From positions 1-50,011 of the forward strand of contig JANYAH010000085.1 in assembly GCA_025361425.1 (NCBI GenBank): a stretch of DNA of 50,011 bases. The letters run 5' to 3'. Each line of letters opens with the position of its first letter. Positions within the stretch are counted from its first letter, which is position 1. Shown piece by piece: positions 24,809 through 36,860 of this stretch. The notes beneath the pieces were generated by a model. It saw nothing but the letters and a program-made list of their open reading frames with translations. It ran no database searches and had not been told where the DNA came from. The position numbers were made by a program, and so were the translations under genes. The stretch comes from Candidatus Solibacter sp. GTDB taxonomy: Bacteria; Acidobacteriota; Terriglobia; Bryobacterales; Bryobacteraceae.

Positions 24809-25231
24809 AATGCGACGCTCCTTTTGGGCGCGACTCCATTATATCCGGATAATTCACTCCTGTTGTAATTATCATCGTTTATTTCCGAACGCTTCATTTC
24901 AATGCGTATGGACTGAGCCGGTGCGATCGCGCCATCGCTCGCTGATGCTCACGGCTCCGACGGAGCCCCGGCCGTGAGGGGTTGTCCTCAAGAGCACATC
25001 GTCCGCGTAGGCGGCTTCCGCACCCGACCGGCCGCCTCACCGTGACCCGGTAGAACCGTGTGCCCGGCCCGACTGGACGGCCATTCCGGTAGGGTTAACT
25101 AACTTTCGATCTACTGATGTTACCCGCAAAGTAGTCGGCTAAATACTCACGATATCCCTTTACCCCCAGGCAGATTCCTGCCAGACTCGAACTAGAAAAG
25201 ATATCGGGTACTTACAGGAGTAAGGTAACCT
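24809..25231. other. Divergent promoter region with stable hairpins
   Basis: About 420 bases lie between the starts of the cytochrome gene and the small Cys-rich gene. No open frame convinces. CTCACGGC (24948-24955) pairs with GCCGTGAG (24971-24978), and inside it GGCTCCG pairs with CGGAGCC (24953-24967), two alternative stems. Nearer the small gene, CGATATC (25150-25156) pairs with GATATCG (25200-25206) around a hairpin GGCAG-ATTC-CTGCC (25169-25182). The first 60 bases are AT-rich, as expected for the cytochrome promoter. Confidence 0.5.
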
Positions 25232-25495
25232 ATGCAACTTAGCACTTCGGAAACGATTCAGGCTCTGCTGTCCAGCATCGCACCGCCAGAGCGACGCTTG
25301 CGTCGCCGGGCTATGGTTGAGCTAAATCCAAAGCCCGTCCGCCCGCACAAGGCTTCCGGCTGCCCCCGCGGCTGCATTTGCCGCATGTGCTCCGACAACG
25401 CCCGCTGGGAGCGAATTTTTCAGGAAAAATTCGCCGATCCCAGCTACTACTCAGCGCCCACAACCAGAAATGGGTCGAGCTTGTCGGACCTCTGA
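25232..25495 (+). CDS. Small Cys-rich protein, probable metal-binding
   Basis: The protein has 87 residues. A central Cys group reads GCPRGCICRMCSDNARWERI, with four Cys in a CxxxCxCxxC arrangement, followed by FQEKFADPSYYS. I recall similar short proteins with a C-x-C-x-x-C cluster and a WERIF-EKFADP-YY motif in Acidobacteriota, of unknown function. The pattern fits a single zinc or iron-sulphur site. The start has GGAG and AAGGT upstream (25216-25225). An unusual nested inverted repeat lies in the leader. The next gene, an oxidoreductase, begins about 100 bases later on the same strand and may be in the same transcript. Confidence 0.72.
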   Translation: MQLSTSETIQALLSSIAPPERRLRRRAMVELNPKPVRPHKASGCPRGCICRMCSDNARWERIFQEKFADPSYYSAPTTRNGSSLSDL

Positions 25496-25597
25496 CGCAG
25501 CGGCAGCCGGACCGAGCCCCCTGGACCTCCGCAGGGATTCCGGATATGATACGAGCGTGCTGCGGCGTCCACCGGCGCGGCGCTGTTGGGGAGGCAT

Positions 25598-27127
25598 ATG
25601 TCGAGCGATTCCAATCGCCGCAAGTTTCTGGGAACGGCAGCCGGTGCGGCTGCGTTCACCATCCTTCCGCGCCACGTAGTGGCGCGCTCCGGAGAGATCC
25701 CGCCCAGTGACAAAATCACCTTGGCCTACATTGGCACGGGCACCCAGGGACTGCGCGAACTGCTGCCCATGCTGGCCGCGCCCGAAATCCAGGTAGTTTC
25801 GGTCTGCGACCCCTGCAAGCATCCGGCGGGCTATCGAGACTGGTCGCGCGATTCCATACTCAAAGAGATCCGCCGCGCGCTCAACAAGCCGGGTTGGCGC
25901 GCGGGCAGCGAAGGCACGGTGCCCGGCGGCCGCGATGTCGCGCAGAATATCGTCGATACCTTCTACGCCAAACAGCGCGCCACCGACGGTTTTAAGGGTT
26001 GCTCCGCCTTCGCCGATTTTCGCGAGCTCTTTGACAAGCAGAAGGATTTGAATGCCGTCAAGATCATGACCCCGGACCACCTGCACGGCGTGATCGCGAT
26101 GGCAGCCATGAAGCGCGGCAAGCACGTGATCGTGCACAAGCCCATCGCCAACCGCCTGATGGAGGCCCAACGGGTGATCGAGACCGCGCGCGCAACCGGA
26201 GTGGCCACGCACTTCATACCATGGGATGCCAACGGGTCCATGGAGCAGGTGCTCGGGTGGATCCGCGATGGCTCCATCGGCACGCTGCGCGAGATTCACA
26301 ATTGGACCAACCGGCCGGTGTGGCCGCAGTATCCCACTGTCCCCACAGATACGCCGCCGGTTCCGGAAGGTTTCGATTGGGACCTCTGGCTGGGCCCCGA
26401 GCGCGAGCGGCCGTATCATCCCAACTACACCCATATGGTGTTCCGCGGCTGGTACGATTTCGGCGGCGGCTCGATGGCCGATATGGGGCACTACAGCCTG
26501 TGGACCGTGTTTCGCGCGCTGGACCTGTCCGGCCCCACCAGCATCGAGCCGATGCTCAGCCACGACCAGGTGTTGACCGACGGCATCGCCACAGGCGTGA
26601 AGAACGATTTCTCCTTCCCCGGTGCCAGCATTGTGCGCTTCCAGTATCCGGCGCGCGGCCAGAGAGGCCCTGTGGAATTGATCTGGTACGAAGGCGGTTT
26701 GCGGCCCCCCACACCGCCGGAACTGGAGGAAGATCGCAAAGAGTTCCCCGCCGAGGCCATGATGTTCGTCGGCGACAAGGGCAAAATTCTGGCCGGTTTC
26801 CACGTAGACAATCCGCGCCTGATTCCAGAGCGCCGGATGAGCGGCTTCCCTGCCCCGGCCACCGCCACGCGGGCTCCACGCGAATCCGGGCAACTATCGC
26901 CCGGTATGCGCCAGTGGGTGGAAGCGTGCAAGGGCGGCGCGCAATCGCCGGGAAGTTTCCTGCATGCCGGCGGAATTTCCGAGGCGGTGAACCTGTACGC
27001 CGTGGCGCTGCGCACGCGCCGCCGCTTGTACTACGACACGGCGAGCCGCAAGATCACGAACGTCACGGAAGCCAACAAATATCTTTCCCGCGAGTATCGC
27101 AAGGGCTGGAGTCCCGACTCGATATGA
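25598..27127 (+). CDS. Gfo/Idh/MocA family oxidoreductase, Tat-exported
   Basis: The protein has about 509 residues from the ATG at 25598, with GGGGAGG just upstream; the frame can extend to 25586. It has a Tat signal (NRRKFLGTAAGAAAF). The Rossmann domain follows: ITLAYIGTGTQGLRELLPML and the conserved KIMTPDHLHGVIAMAAMKRG with KHVIVHKP, where the Lys-Pro of the family's catalytic region lies. The C-terminal domain holds GGGSMADMGHYSLWTVFRAL, typical of the exported acidobacterial and planctomycete group. These enzymes oxidise or reduce sugars using tightly bound NAD(P). It overlaps the isomerase gene by the ATGA arrangement and precedes a DUF1080 gene, suggesting 3-keto-sugar metabolism. 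Confidence 0.9.
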   Translation: MSSDSNRRKFLGTAAGAAAFTILPRHVVARSGEIPPSDKITLAYIGTGTQGLRELLPMLAAPEIQVVSVCDPCKHPAGYRDWSRDSILKEIRRALNKPGWRAGSEGTVPGGRDVAQNIVDTFYAKQRATDGFKGCSAFADFRELFDKQKDLNAVKIMTPDHLHGVIAMAAMKRGKHVIVHKPIANRLMEAQRVIETARATGVATHFIPWDANGSMEQVLGWIRDGSIGTLREIHNWTNRPVWPQYPTVPTDTPPVPEGFDWDLWLGPERERPYHPNYTHMVFRGWYDFGGGSMADMGHYSLWTVFRALDLSGPTSIEPMLSHDQVLTDGIATGVKNDFSFPGASIVRFQYPARGQRGPVELIWYEGGLRPPTPPELEEDRKEFPAEAMMFVGDKGKILAGFHVDNPRLIPERRMSGFPAPATATRAPRESGQLSPGMRQWVEACKGGAQSPGSFLHAGGISEAVNLYAVALRTRRRLYYDTASRKITNVTEANKYLSREYRKGWSPDSI

Positions 27128-27954
27128 ACTTCACCAGAAGGCAATTCCTCGGGGCTGCGCCGGCGGCCCTCGCCGGGGCGGCACAGGCACTGCGCGCCGA
27201 CCCGCTGGGCATGCCGGTGGGCTGCCAGGTCTATCCGGTGCGCGAAGCGCTGGCCAAGGATTTCGAGGGCACGCTGCGCGAGCTGGCCGCGATCGGCTAC
27301 CGCACTATCGAGATGTGTTCGCCGCCCAGCTACGCGGAATTCCGCCCGCTGGCCAGCCTGACCGCCACGCAGATGCGCCGCACCATTGAGGGCGCGGGAT
27401 TGCGCTGCGAGAGCTGTCACTACAACTTCCGGGAACTGAAGGAAAACCTGGACGAGCGCATGGCCTTCGCCAAGGAACTCGGGCTCAAGCAGATGGTGCT
27501 CTCCAGTTTCGGACTGCGCGCCGAGGCTACGCTGGCCGAATACAAACAGGCGGCCGGGGAACTCAATCGTCTCGGCGAACGCACTCAAAAGGCCGGATTC
27601 CAATTGGCCTATCACAATCACAACAACGAGTTCAAGGAACTCGAAGGCGTGCTGATCTACGACGAACTGATGCGGCAGTTTGACGCCAAGCTGGTCAAGA
27701 TGCAATTCCAGGTGGCCGTCATCAGCCTGGGTTTTGAAGCCGCGACTTATCTCGCGAAGTATCCCGGCCGCTTCCTTTCGCTGCACCTGGCGGACTACAG
27801 TACGGCGGAGAAGAAAGCCGTCCCGGTGGGCGCGGGCGTGGTGGATTGGAAGAAGCTATTCGCCGCGGCCAAGACCAGCGGCGTCCAGAACTATTTCGTG
27901 GAAATGGATCTGGACGCAATGAAGGCCAGTGCCACTTATTTGCACAAGCTGTAG
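27124..27954 (+). CDS. Sugar phosphate isomerase/epimerase (xylose isomerase-like TIM barrel), Tat-exported
   Basis: The protein has 276 residues. The ATG (27124-27126) overlaps the TGA of the oxidoreductase (ATGA), indicating translational coupling. A Tat signal is present (FTRRQFLGAAPAALAGAA). The barrel shows VGCQVYPVREAL, GYRTIEMCSPPSY, AYHNHNNEFKEL with a metal-binding Glu, FLSLHLAD and the final YFVEMDLD. This AP-endonuclease-2 superfamily includes 2-keto-myo-inositol dehydratases and epimerases; exported members occur with Gfo/Idh/MocA and DUF1080 proteins. A role as epimerase or lyase acting on a 3-keto sugar is inferred from context only. Confidence 0.88.
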   Translation: MNFTRRQFLGAAPAALAGAAQALRADPLGMPVGCQVYPVREALAKDFEGTLRELAAIGYRTIEMCSPPSYAEFRPLASLTATQMRRTIEGAGLRCESCHYNFRELKENLDERMAFAKELGLKQMVLSSFGLRAEATLAEYKQAAGELNRLGERTQKAGFQLAYHNHNNEFKELEGVLIYDELMRQFDAKLVKMQFQVAVISLGFEAATYLAKYPGRFLSLHLADYSTAEKKAVPVGAGVVDWKKLFAAAKTSGVQNYFVEMDLDAMKASATYLHKL

Positions 27955-27957
27955 GGA

Positions 27958-28908
27958 CTACTTTTTGAGCAGCGGCGTCACCAGGAAGCTCTTGATCTCC
28001 ACGTAGCTGTGGTCGCCCTGGATGATGAAGGGCCCGGGCTCGCCTTCGTCGGAATTGTTGGCAATGGCGGTGAGGCCGTCCACTTCCACCTTGTCGAGCA
28101 CCGTTTTGCCATTGTAGACCACGGTGAGCGTGCGGCCGACCAGCCGTATGTCGTAACTCTGCCATTCGCCCACGGGCTTGCTGGCGTTGACGCTGGGCGC
28201 GATGCGGCTGTAGAGCGCGGCCGAACTGTGGGCATTCGGCGGCTTGCCGTAGTCTTCGAGAATTTGAATCTCGTAGCGGCCACGCAACCCGATGCCGCTA
28301 TTGGAGTGCTCCACAATGCGGAAATCCACATGCAATTTGAAGTTCCAGAACTTCTGTTCGGAAATCAGGTCGGTAGTGGGCGGAGCGTTGCGCAGGATGC
28401 CGTCCTTGTAACTCCACTTCATCTCCGCGCCGGGATTCAGCGGCTTCCAGCCGGTGAGATCTTTGCCGTTGAACAGTTCGACGGGCTTGCCTTCTTTCCA
28501 GGAGCCATCGTCCTTCTCGGCGATCGCGGGGGCGCGCACGCCGGTCCACTTTAAGGGTTGCGCGGTGCTGCCCGGGGTTTGCTGCGTGCCTTCCAGTTTC
28601 CCGTTGACGAGGCGCGCGCGATAGACCGGCGCGGGTCCCTTGGGATTGCGGCTGGGGTTGGCGATGGAGAAGCGCAGTTCGCCGTTTTCGACCGCGATGG
28701 TATCGATGTTGTTCATGTCGCCGCCATAGGCGCTGACGAACTTGCCGGCGGGTTTGGGCGATCCGACGCCGGTCAGTTCGACCCACCAGGCGCGAGGGCG
28801 GGGCTGGGTGTGGGTGGTGACATCCCAACGGCCGTCGAAATCCGAATCGGCCGCGATCGAAGGTATGGCCGCCAGGAGGAAAACTACAAATAGGGTGCGA
28901 AGTGTCAT
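27958..28908 (-). CDS. DUF1080 (3-keto-disaccharide hydrolase) family exported protein
   Basis: The protein has 316 residues with a Sec signal peptide (MTLRTLFVVFLLAAIPSIAA). A first beta-rich region (about 20-120) is followed by the DUF1080 jelly-roll: VELFNGKDLTGWKPLNPG, FWNFKLHVDFRIVEHSNSGI with GLRGRYEIQILEDYG after it, and the end GPFIIQGDHSYVEIKSFLVT. Members of this family hydrolyse or eliminate 3-keto-glycosides. It is convergent with the isomerase gene, three bases apart. Together with the adjacent Gfo/Idh/MocA and isomerase genes it makes a plausible extracytoplasmic route for 3-keto-sugar breakdown, although it is transcribed from the opposite strand. Confidence 0.88.
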   Translation of the reverse strand: MTLRTLFVVFLLAAIPSIAADSDFDGRWDVTTHTQPRPRAWWVELTGVGSPKPAGKFVSAYGGDMNNIDTIAVENGELRFSIANPSRNPKGPAPVYRARLVNGKLEGTQQTPGSTAQPLKWTGVRAPAIAEKDDGSWKEGKPVELFNGKDLTGWKPLNPGAEMKWSYKDGILRNAPPTTDLISEQKFWNFKLHVDFRIVEHSNSGIGLRGRYEIQILEDYGKPPNAHSSAALYSRIAPSVNASKPVGEWQSYDIRLVGRTLTVVYNGKTVLDKVEVDGLTAIANNSDEGEPGPFIIQGDHSYVEIKSFLVTPLLKK

Positions 28909-28945
28909 AGCGAGATTAATGTATCACTCTTCTGGGGTGGCAATC

Positions 28946-29041
28946 TTCAACGCAGAGACGCCGAAAGCGCAGAGGGAAGCGCAGAGAGAAGCAAACGCAT
29001 ACCTTGTGTGTTCCTCTGCGTCTCTGCGTCTCTGCGTTGAA
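28946..29041. repeat. Long inverted repeat of the GCAGAGACGC type
   Basis: TTCAACGCAGAGACGC (28946-28961) is matched by its exact complement GCGTCTCTGCGTTGAA (29026-29041). The interior contains further GCAGAG and CTCTGCG units, so the whole about 96-bp element can fold into a long hairpin. It fills most of the gap between the DUF1080 start and the methyltransferase stop. Sequences with this CTGCGTCTCTGCG phrasing are scattered between genes in various bacteria. A shorter related phrase (cgcgtctccgcgtc) is at about 22609-22622. Confidence 0.7.
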
Positions 29042-29048
29042 AGGACTC

Positions 29049-30191
29049 TTACCCCAGTTCGATAGCGCGCACGATGATGGCACGCTCCCGGGCGTCGGCA
29101 GCGTCGGGGGGGAGCGCACGATCCAGCTCAAACTCCACCAGCACTTCGGCACCGGGCGGGACCAGTTGCGTGCATTCAAAATCGCCGGACCGGGTGAGGG
29201 TGTGGGTGGCGATGACGGCTCCGGCGGCGCGCGCGGTGAGGGTGAGCGGCAACTCCAGATTCGACGGCACAGTGACTTTGAGGCTTAGCCTTTGGTCGCC
29301 GGGGGCGATGGCGAGCCCGAAACGCCGCGCGGTCCATCGCCAGGCGCCGTTCTCTAGGATGTGCCAGCCATCGAGGAGTTGGGTGACGGGCGGCGGATCG
29401 AAAGCGCGCGAGCGCAGCAGGCAGAAGACGCGCTCATCGCGCTGGGTGTTCCAGAGGATGGAGCTTTCGTCGCCGACCACGAGCCAGTCGCAGACCTCCC
29501 ACCCGCAACGATCGATCAGGGTGCGCAGGCCGGTTTCGGAGAAAATCCAGTAGTTGGTCTCGTCGCCGCGCAGACCGTCGCGCCCGGCGAGGAAGGCGAC
29601 CGGCAAATGATTCACCTGGGTCTGCTGGTCTGGCGCGAAGCGCGTGATGGCGGTGCTCAGCAGGCAATAGTTGGCGCGGGCGGCCAGGGTTTCGAGGACA
29701 CTGTAGGGGTTCTTTAGGTGATAGAGAATGCCTAAGCAGAGGGCGAGACCGCAGCGGCGCAGGGGCAGATGGAAGGCGCTGTCGAGATCGAGCGGTTCGA
29801 TGCGGACGGAGGAATCCAGCGCGATCTTGAGCGCCTCGACGCCGGCCATGCGGTTGTAATTGGTGGGCGGGTTATCGATGGCGCAGACGCGGTAGCCGAG
29901 CGACTCGAGGAAGAAGGAGAGATCGCCATCGCCGCAGCCGAGATCGAGCACCGGGAGGTCGCCGGCGAGCGGTTGGAGAAAGCGGCGGCGGCCGGTGAGC
30001 AATTGGTCGAGAAGGGTCAGGGTGCCGAAGCTGTCCCAGGGATACCAGCCGGGATCGGGCAGGGCGACATGGCTTCGGGCGCGGCGCAAATGCTCCTGGA
30101 AATCGAGCGCGCGGGCGGCGAGGTCGCGGATTTCGAGTTGTTGGATGAGGGGCCGTGGGCGCAGGCGCCGTTTCCAGGATGCAAGGGACAC
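29049..30191 (-). CDS. Class I SAM-dependent methyltransferase with a C-terminal beta domain (CmoB-like N-terminal part)
   Basis: The protein has 380 residues. The SAM motif is DLPVLDLGCGDGDLSFFLES at about residues 80-98. Before it, WDSFGTLTLLDQLL and after it ALCLGILYHLKNPYSVLETL resemble the CmoB/DUF1698 group. The last about 110 residues (from about 270) are a beta-rich region with no motif I recognise. Substrate is not known; sugar, lipid or tRNA are all possible. The GTG start (30189-30191) shares its first G with the TAG stop of the DUF6807 gene (TAGTG), so the two are translationally coupled. Confidence 0.82.
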   Translation of the reverse strand: MSLASWKRRLRPRPLIQQLEIRDLAARALDFQEHLRRARSHVALPDPGWYPWDSFGTLTLLDQLLTGRRRFLQPLAGDLPVLDLGCGDGDLSFFLESLGYRVCAIDNPPTNYNRMAGVEALKIALDSSVRIEPLDLDSAFHLPLRRCGLALCLGILYHLKNPYSVLETLAARANYCLLSTAITRFAPDQQTQVNHLPVAFLAGRDGLRGDETNYWIFSETGLRTLIDRCGWEVCDWLVVGDESSILWNTQRDERVFCLLRSRAFDPPPVTQLLDGWHILENGAWRWTARRFGLAIAPGDQRLSLKVTVPSNLELPLTLTARAAGAVIATHTLTRSGDFECTQLVPPGAEVLVEFELDRALPPDAADARERAIIVRAIELG

Positions 30192-31204
30192 TAGCGCTTG
30201 GCGGCGTACTTGGTGAAGAGGCCGGCGATATCGGCGTCCTTCACGGTACCCGGGTGAATGACGACGCGATAGCGATACCGCAGGCTCTTACCGGGTTCGA
30301 TGGTCATGGCGCCGTCCTGCGATTTGTCATTGGTGAAGACGGAGAGCCCCCAAGGGTTAGCGGCGAAGAGGCCGTAGGCGCGGGCATGCCAGCGCACCGG
30401 GTGGCGAGGATTCCCGGGATGGTCGAGGATGGCGACGCCGAGCTTTTCGCCTTTGATCTCGCCGGAATAATCGCACCACGGCGAGGGCTTGCCCCAGAGC
30501 TGCTTCTCGCCGACGAGGCCTTCGGCGTTGGTGATATGGGAAACGCCCTTGTCCTCCTGCACCAGGGGGCGCAGACGTATGGCAAAAGCGCCGTCCTTGC
30601 CATCGCCGAAGGTGACAGTGGCAAGCGCGGTGAGGGTGATATCCACGTCGAAATAGCGCAGTTTGGGATCGGAGTAGAAGGTCATCACGCGGGATTCGGT
30701 GAGGAGCGCGTTGTTACGTTCCATGTCGGTCCATTCGAATGTGGCGGCAATGGTGCCCTGGGTCTTGCCGCTCTTCACCTCGCCGGTCTTCTTGAGATTG
30801 ATGCGGCCCAGGTTCTTGCGGTGGAGGTCCGCGAAGTAGGACCATTCGTTATTCCAGAAGTCGAGCTTGTTGACATTGTCGTGGGCGAACCACAGTCCAC
30901 GCTGGTGCTGGTGGTCCATGACGGCGGGGCCGTTGCGCGAAGGTTTCTTTTCGGCGGCTTCCTCGGGGACATCTTCCATGGGCCAGGCGCGCGTGATGTA
31001 GGTTCCGGAGGCGGCGCGCAGGGGCCAGAGATAGGGTTTGGTGACCTCGGCGTTGAAGGCCTTACCGGACATGTAGAAATCGGTGAACGGTTTGCCGTCG
31101 ATCTCCACGGAGACTTTGCCGGCGGCGGGCGTGAGCTTCACCTGAGCGCCGACAGGGAAGGCGAGCAGGACGGCGGAAAACAAGACCAGGCGTGGGTGGT
31201 TCAT
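30191..31204 (-). CDS. Exported PmoA-family protein (DUF6807)
   Basis: The protein has 337 residues with a Sec signal (MNHPRLVLFSAVLLAFPVGAQ). Family marks include FTDFYMSGKAFNAEVTKPYL, the HQHQRGLWFAHD segment and the end GKSLRYRYRVVIHPG. Databases often label this family PmoA, but it has nothing visible in common with particulate methane monooxygenase; it is a beta-sandwich exported protein found with sugar-degrading genes in Acidobacteriota and Planctomycetes. The HxH motif may bind metal or sugar. It is the first gene of a coupled pair with the methyltransferase. Confidence 0.85.
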   Translation of the reverse strand: MNHPRLVLFSAVLLAFPVGAQVKLTPAAGKVSVEIDGKPFTDFYMSGKAFNAEVTKPYLWPLRAASGTYITRAWPMEDVPEEAAEKKPSRNGPAVMDHQHQRGLWFAHDNVNKLDFWNNEWSYFADLHRKNLGRINLKKTGEVKSGKTQGTIAATFEWTDMERNNALLTESRVMTFYSDPKLRYFDVDITLTALATVTFGDGKDGAFAIRLRPLVQEDKGVSHITNAEGLVGEKQLWGKPSPWCDYSGEIKGEKLGVAILDHPGNPRHPVRWHARAYGLFAANPWGLSVFTNDKSQDGAMTIEPGKSLRYRYRVVIHPGTVKDADIAGLFTKYAAKR

Positions 31205-31354
31205 CGGAACTATTTTAGCGCTAGTGAGCGCTCTCTAAGGCGCGGAGAGGAAGAAGAATCCGAGCTAATTCCAGGCTGCGACCAGGGACGGGCGCGCAAT
31301 CGCCGGGTGGAACTGGTGAAGCAGCCGTAAGGCCGAATGGGTCAATATGCATTT

Positions 31355-31388
31355 GGCACACAAAGACAAGCCAGGAGGCCTGTCCTAC
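31355..31388 (-). repeat. Dispersed 3'-end hairpin repeat, copy 6
   Basis: On the minus strand it reads GTAGGACAGGCCTCCTGGCT and then TGTCTTTGTGTGCC, starting within the LysR stop codon. GACAAGCC (31365-31372) and GGCCTGTC (31377-31384) form an eight-base stem with one G-U pair and a four-base loop. Confidence 0.65.
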
Positions 31389-32263
31389 TCGGCCATCAGC
31401 ATGCCGAGCAAAGCCTCGGTGGCGCGATTGAACTTCTTGCGCCGGCGGTGCACGATGCCCACGGGTCGGACCAATCCGGGGGCATTCAGCTTGACGGCTA
31501 CCAGGCGTCCCTGTTCGATCTCGGCCTGCATGGTGCGGGCCGGAAGGATGCTGATTCCCTGCCCCAGCGCCACGGCTTCCTTGATCATCTGAATATTGTC
31601 GAAGTGCATCACCAGGTTGACCTCGACGCCCTGGGCGCGCAGGAAGCGATCTAATTCGCGGCGGATGCGCAAGTCTTCGTCGAAGCCGATGAAGGCGTGG
31701 CCGTTGAGGTCCGCGGGGTACACCTCCGAGCGGGCGGCCAGCGGGTGGTTGGGCGGGACCGCGAGGTGCATCTCCTCCTCCCGCCACGGGATGGCGGCGA
31801 TTTCGCGGCTGGATTCCGGATAGCTCACCAGGCCCAGGTCGGCCGCATCGTCGCGCACCGCTTCGTAAATCTTATCGGGGCGCATGTACTCGACGTGCAA
31901 CTGGGCGGTGGGATATTTGGCCGCGAACTGCGCGCCCAGGCGGCTCATCTCACTCAAGCCAGTGGAGTAGATGGAGACCACGCGCACGGTGCCTTCGACA
32001 TCGCCTTTGAGCGTTTCCAGCGAGAGGGAGAAGTCTTCTTCGCGGCGTAGAACGTCGCGGCAAAAATCGCTGTACATCCGGCCGGCCTGGGTCAGTTCCA
32101 GGGGCCGCTTGCCGCGGTCCAGCAAGATCACCCCCAGGCGACGTTCCACCTCCTGCACGTGCTGGCTGGCCGCCGATTGGCTGACGCCACAGTGCTCGGC
32201 CCCACGGCTCATGCTCCTGGTGGCCGCTATCTCTCTGAAAAGTCGTTGTTCCCAGAACTCCAC
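31385..32263 (-). CDS. LysR family transcriptional regulator, GltC-like position
   Basis: The protein has 292 residues. The N-terminal helix-turn-helix spans about residues 1-60 (LFREIAATRSMSRGAEHCGV, then SQSAASQHVQEVERRLGVIL) and the rest is a two-lobe effector-binding domain (VSIYSTGLSEMSRLGAQFAA, ILPARTMQAEIEQGRLVAV). It is divergent from gltB, and the 100-base gap holds a LysR-type palindrome. By analogy with Bacillus GltC, which activates gltAB, it probably controls the glutamate synthase genes and itself. The effector is unknown. The stop codon is part of a dispersed repeat. Confidence 0.9.
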   Translation of the reverse strand: MEFWEQRLFREIAATRSMSRGAEHCGVSQSAASQHVQEVERRLGVILLDRGKRPLELTQAGRMYSDFCRDVLRREEDFSLSLETLKGDVEGTVRVVSIYSTGLSEMSRLGAQFAAKYPTAQLHVEYMRPDKIYEAVRDDAADLGLVSYPESSREIAAIPWREEEMHLAVPPNHPLAARSEVYPADLNGHAFIGFDEDLRIRRELDRFLRAQGVEVNLVMHFDNIQMIKEAVALGQGISILPARTMQAEIEQGRLVAVKLNAPGLVRPVGIVHRRRKKFNRATEALLGMLMAE

Positions 32264-32272
32264 AGGCTCTAG

Positions 32273-32303
32273 AATAGCATAAGCATTGCTAATTTTAGCT
32301 ATT
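32273..32303. promoter_or_regulatory. Probable LysR-type operator between the regulator and gltB
   Basis: AATAGC (32273-32278) and GCTATT (32298-32303) form an outer palindrome. TAGCA (32276-32280) and TGCTA (32287-32291) form an inner one with a T-N11-A-like spacing, the classical LysR box. The region is strongly AT-rich compared with the flanks. It lies directly upstream of the LysR start and about 60 bases before the gltB start. Confidence 0.5.
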
Positions 32304-32364
32304 GATGAATTTCCTATTGTCTAATACTAGGGAGGCTGGTACACTACTTGACAAGGCAACCACC

Positions 32365-36849
<4,485 letters not shown>

Positions 36850-36860
36850 GAGGAACCAAC

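Noticed and set aside
26221-27123. A long frame leading into the isomerase gene
   Set aside because: This part lies inside the Gfo/Idh/MocA gene in another frame. The Tat signal and ATGA overlap fix the isomerase start at 27124.
30191-31204. Reading the PmoA label as methane monooxygenase
   Set aside because: The protein is a soluble exported beta-rich DUF6807 protein without the membrane helices or metal ligands of particulate methane monooxygenase; no pmoB or pmoC is present.
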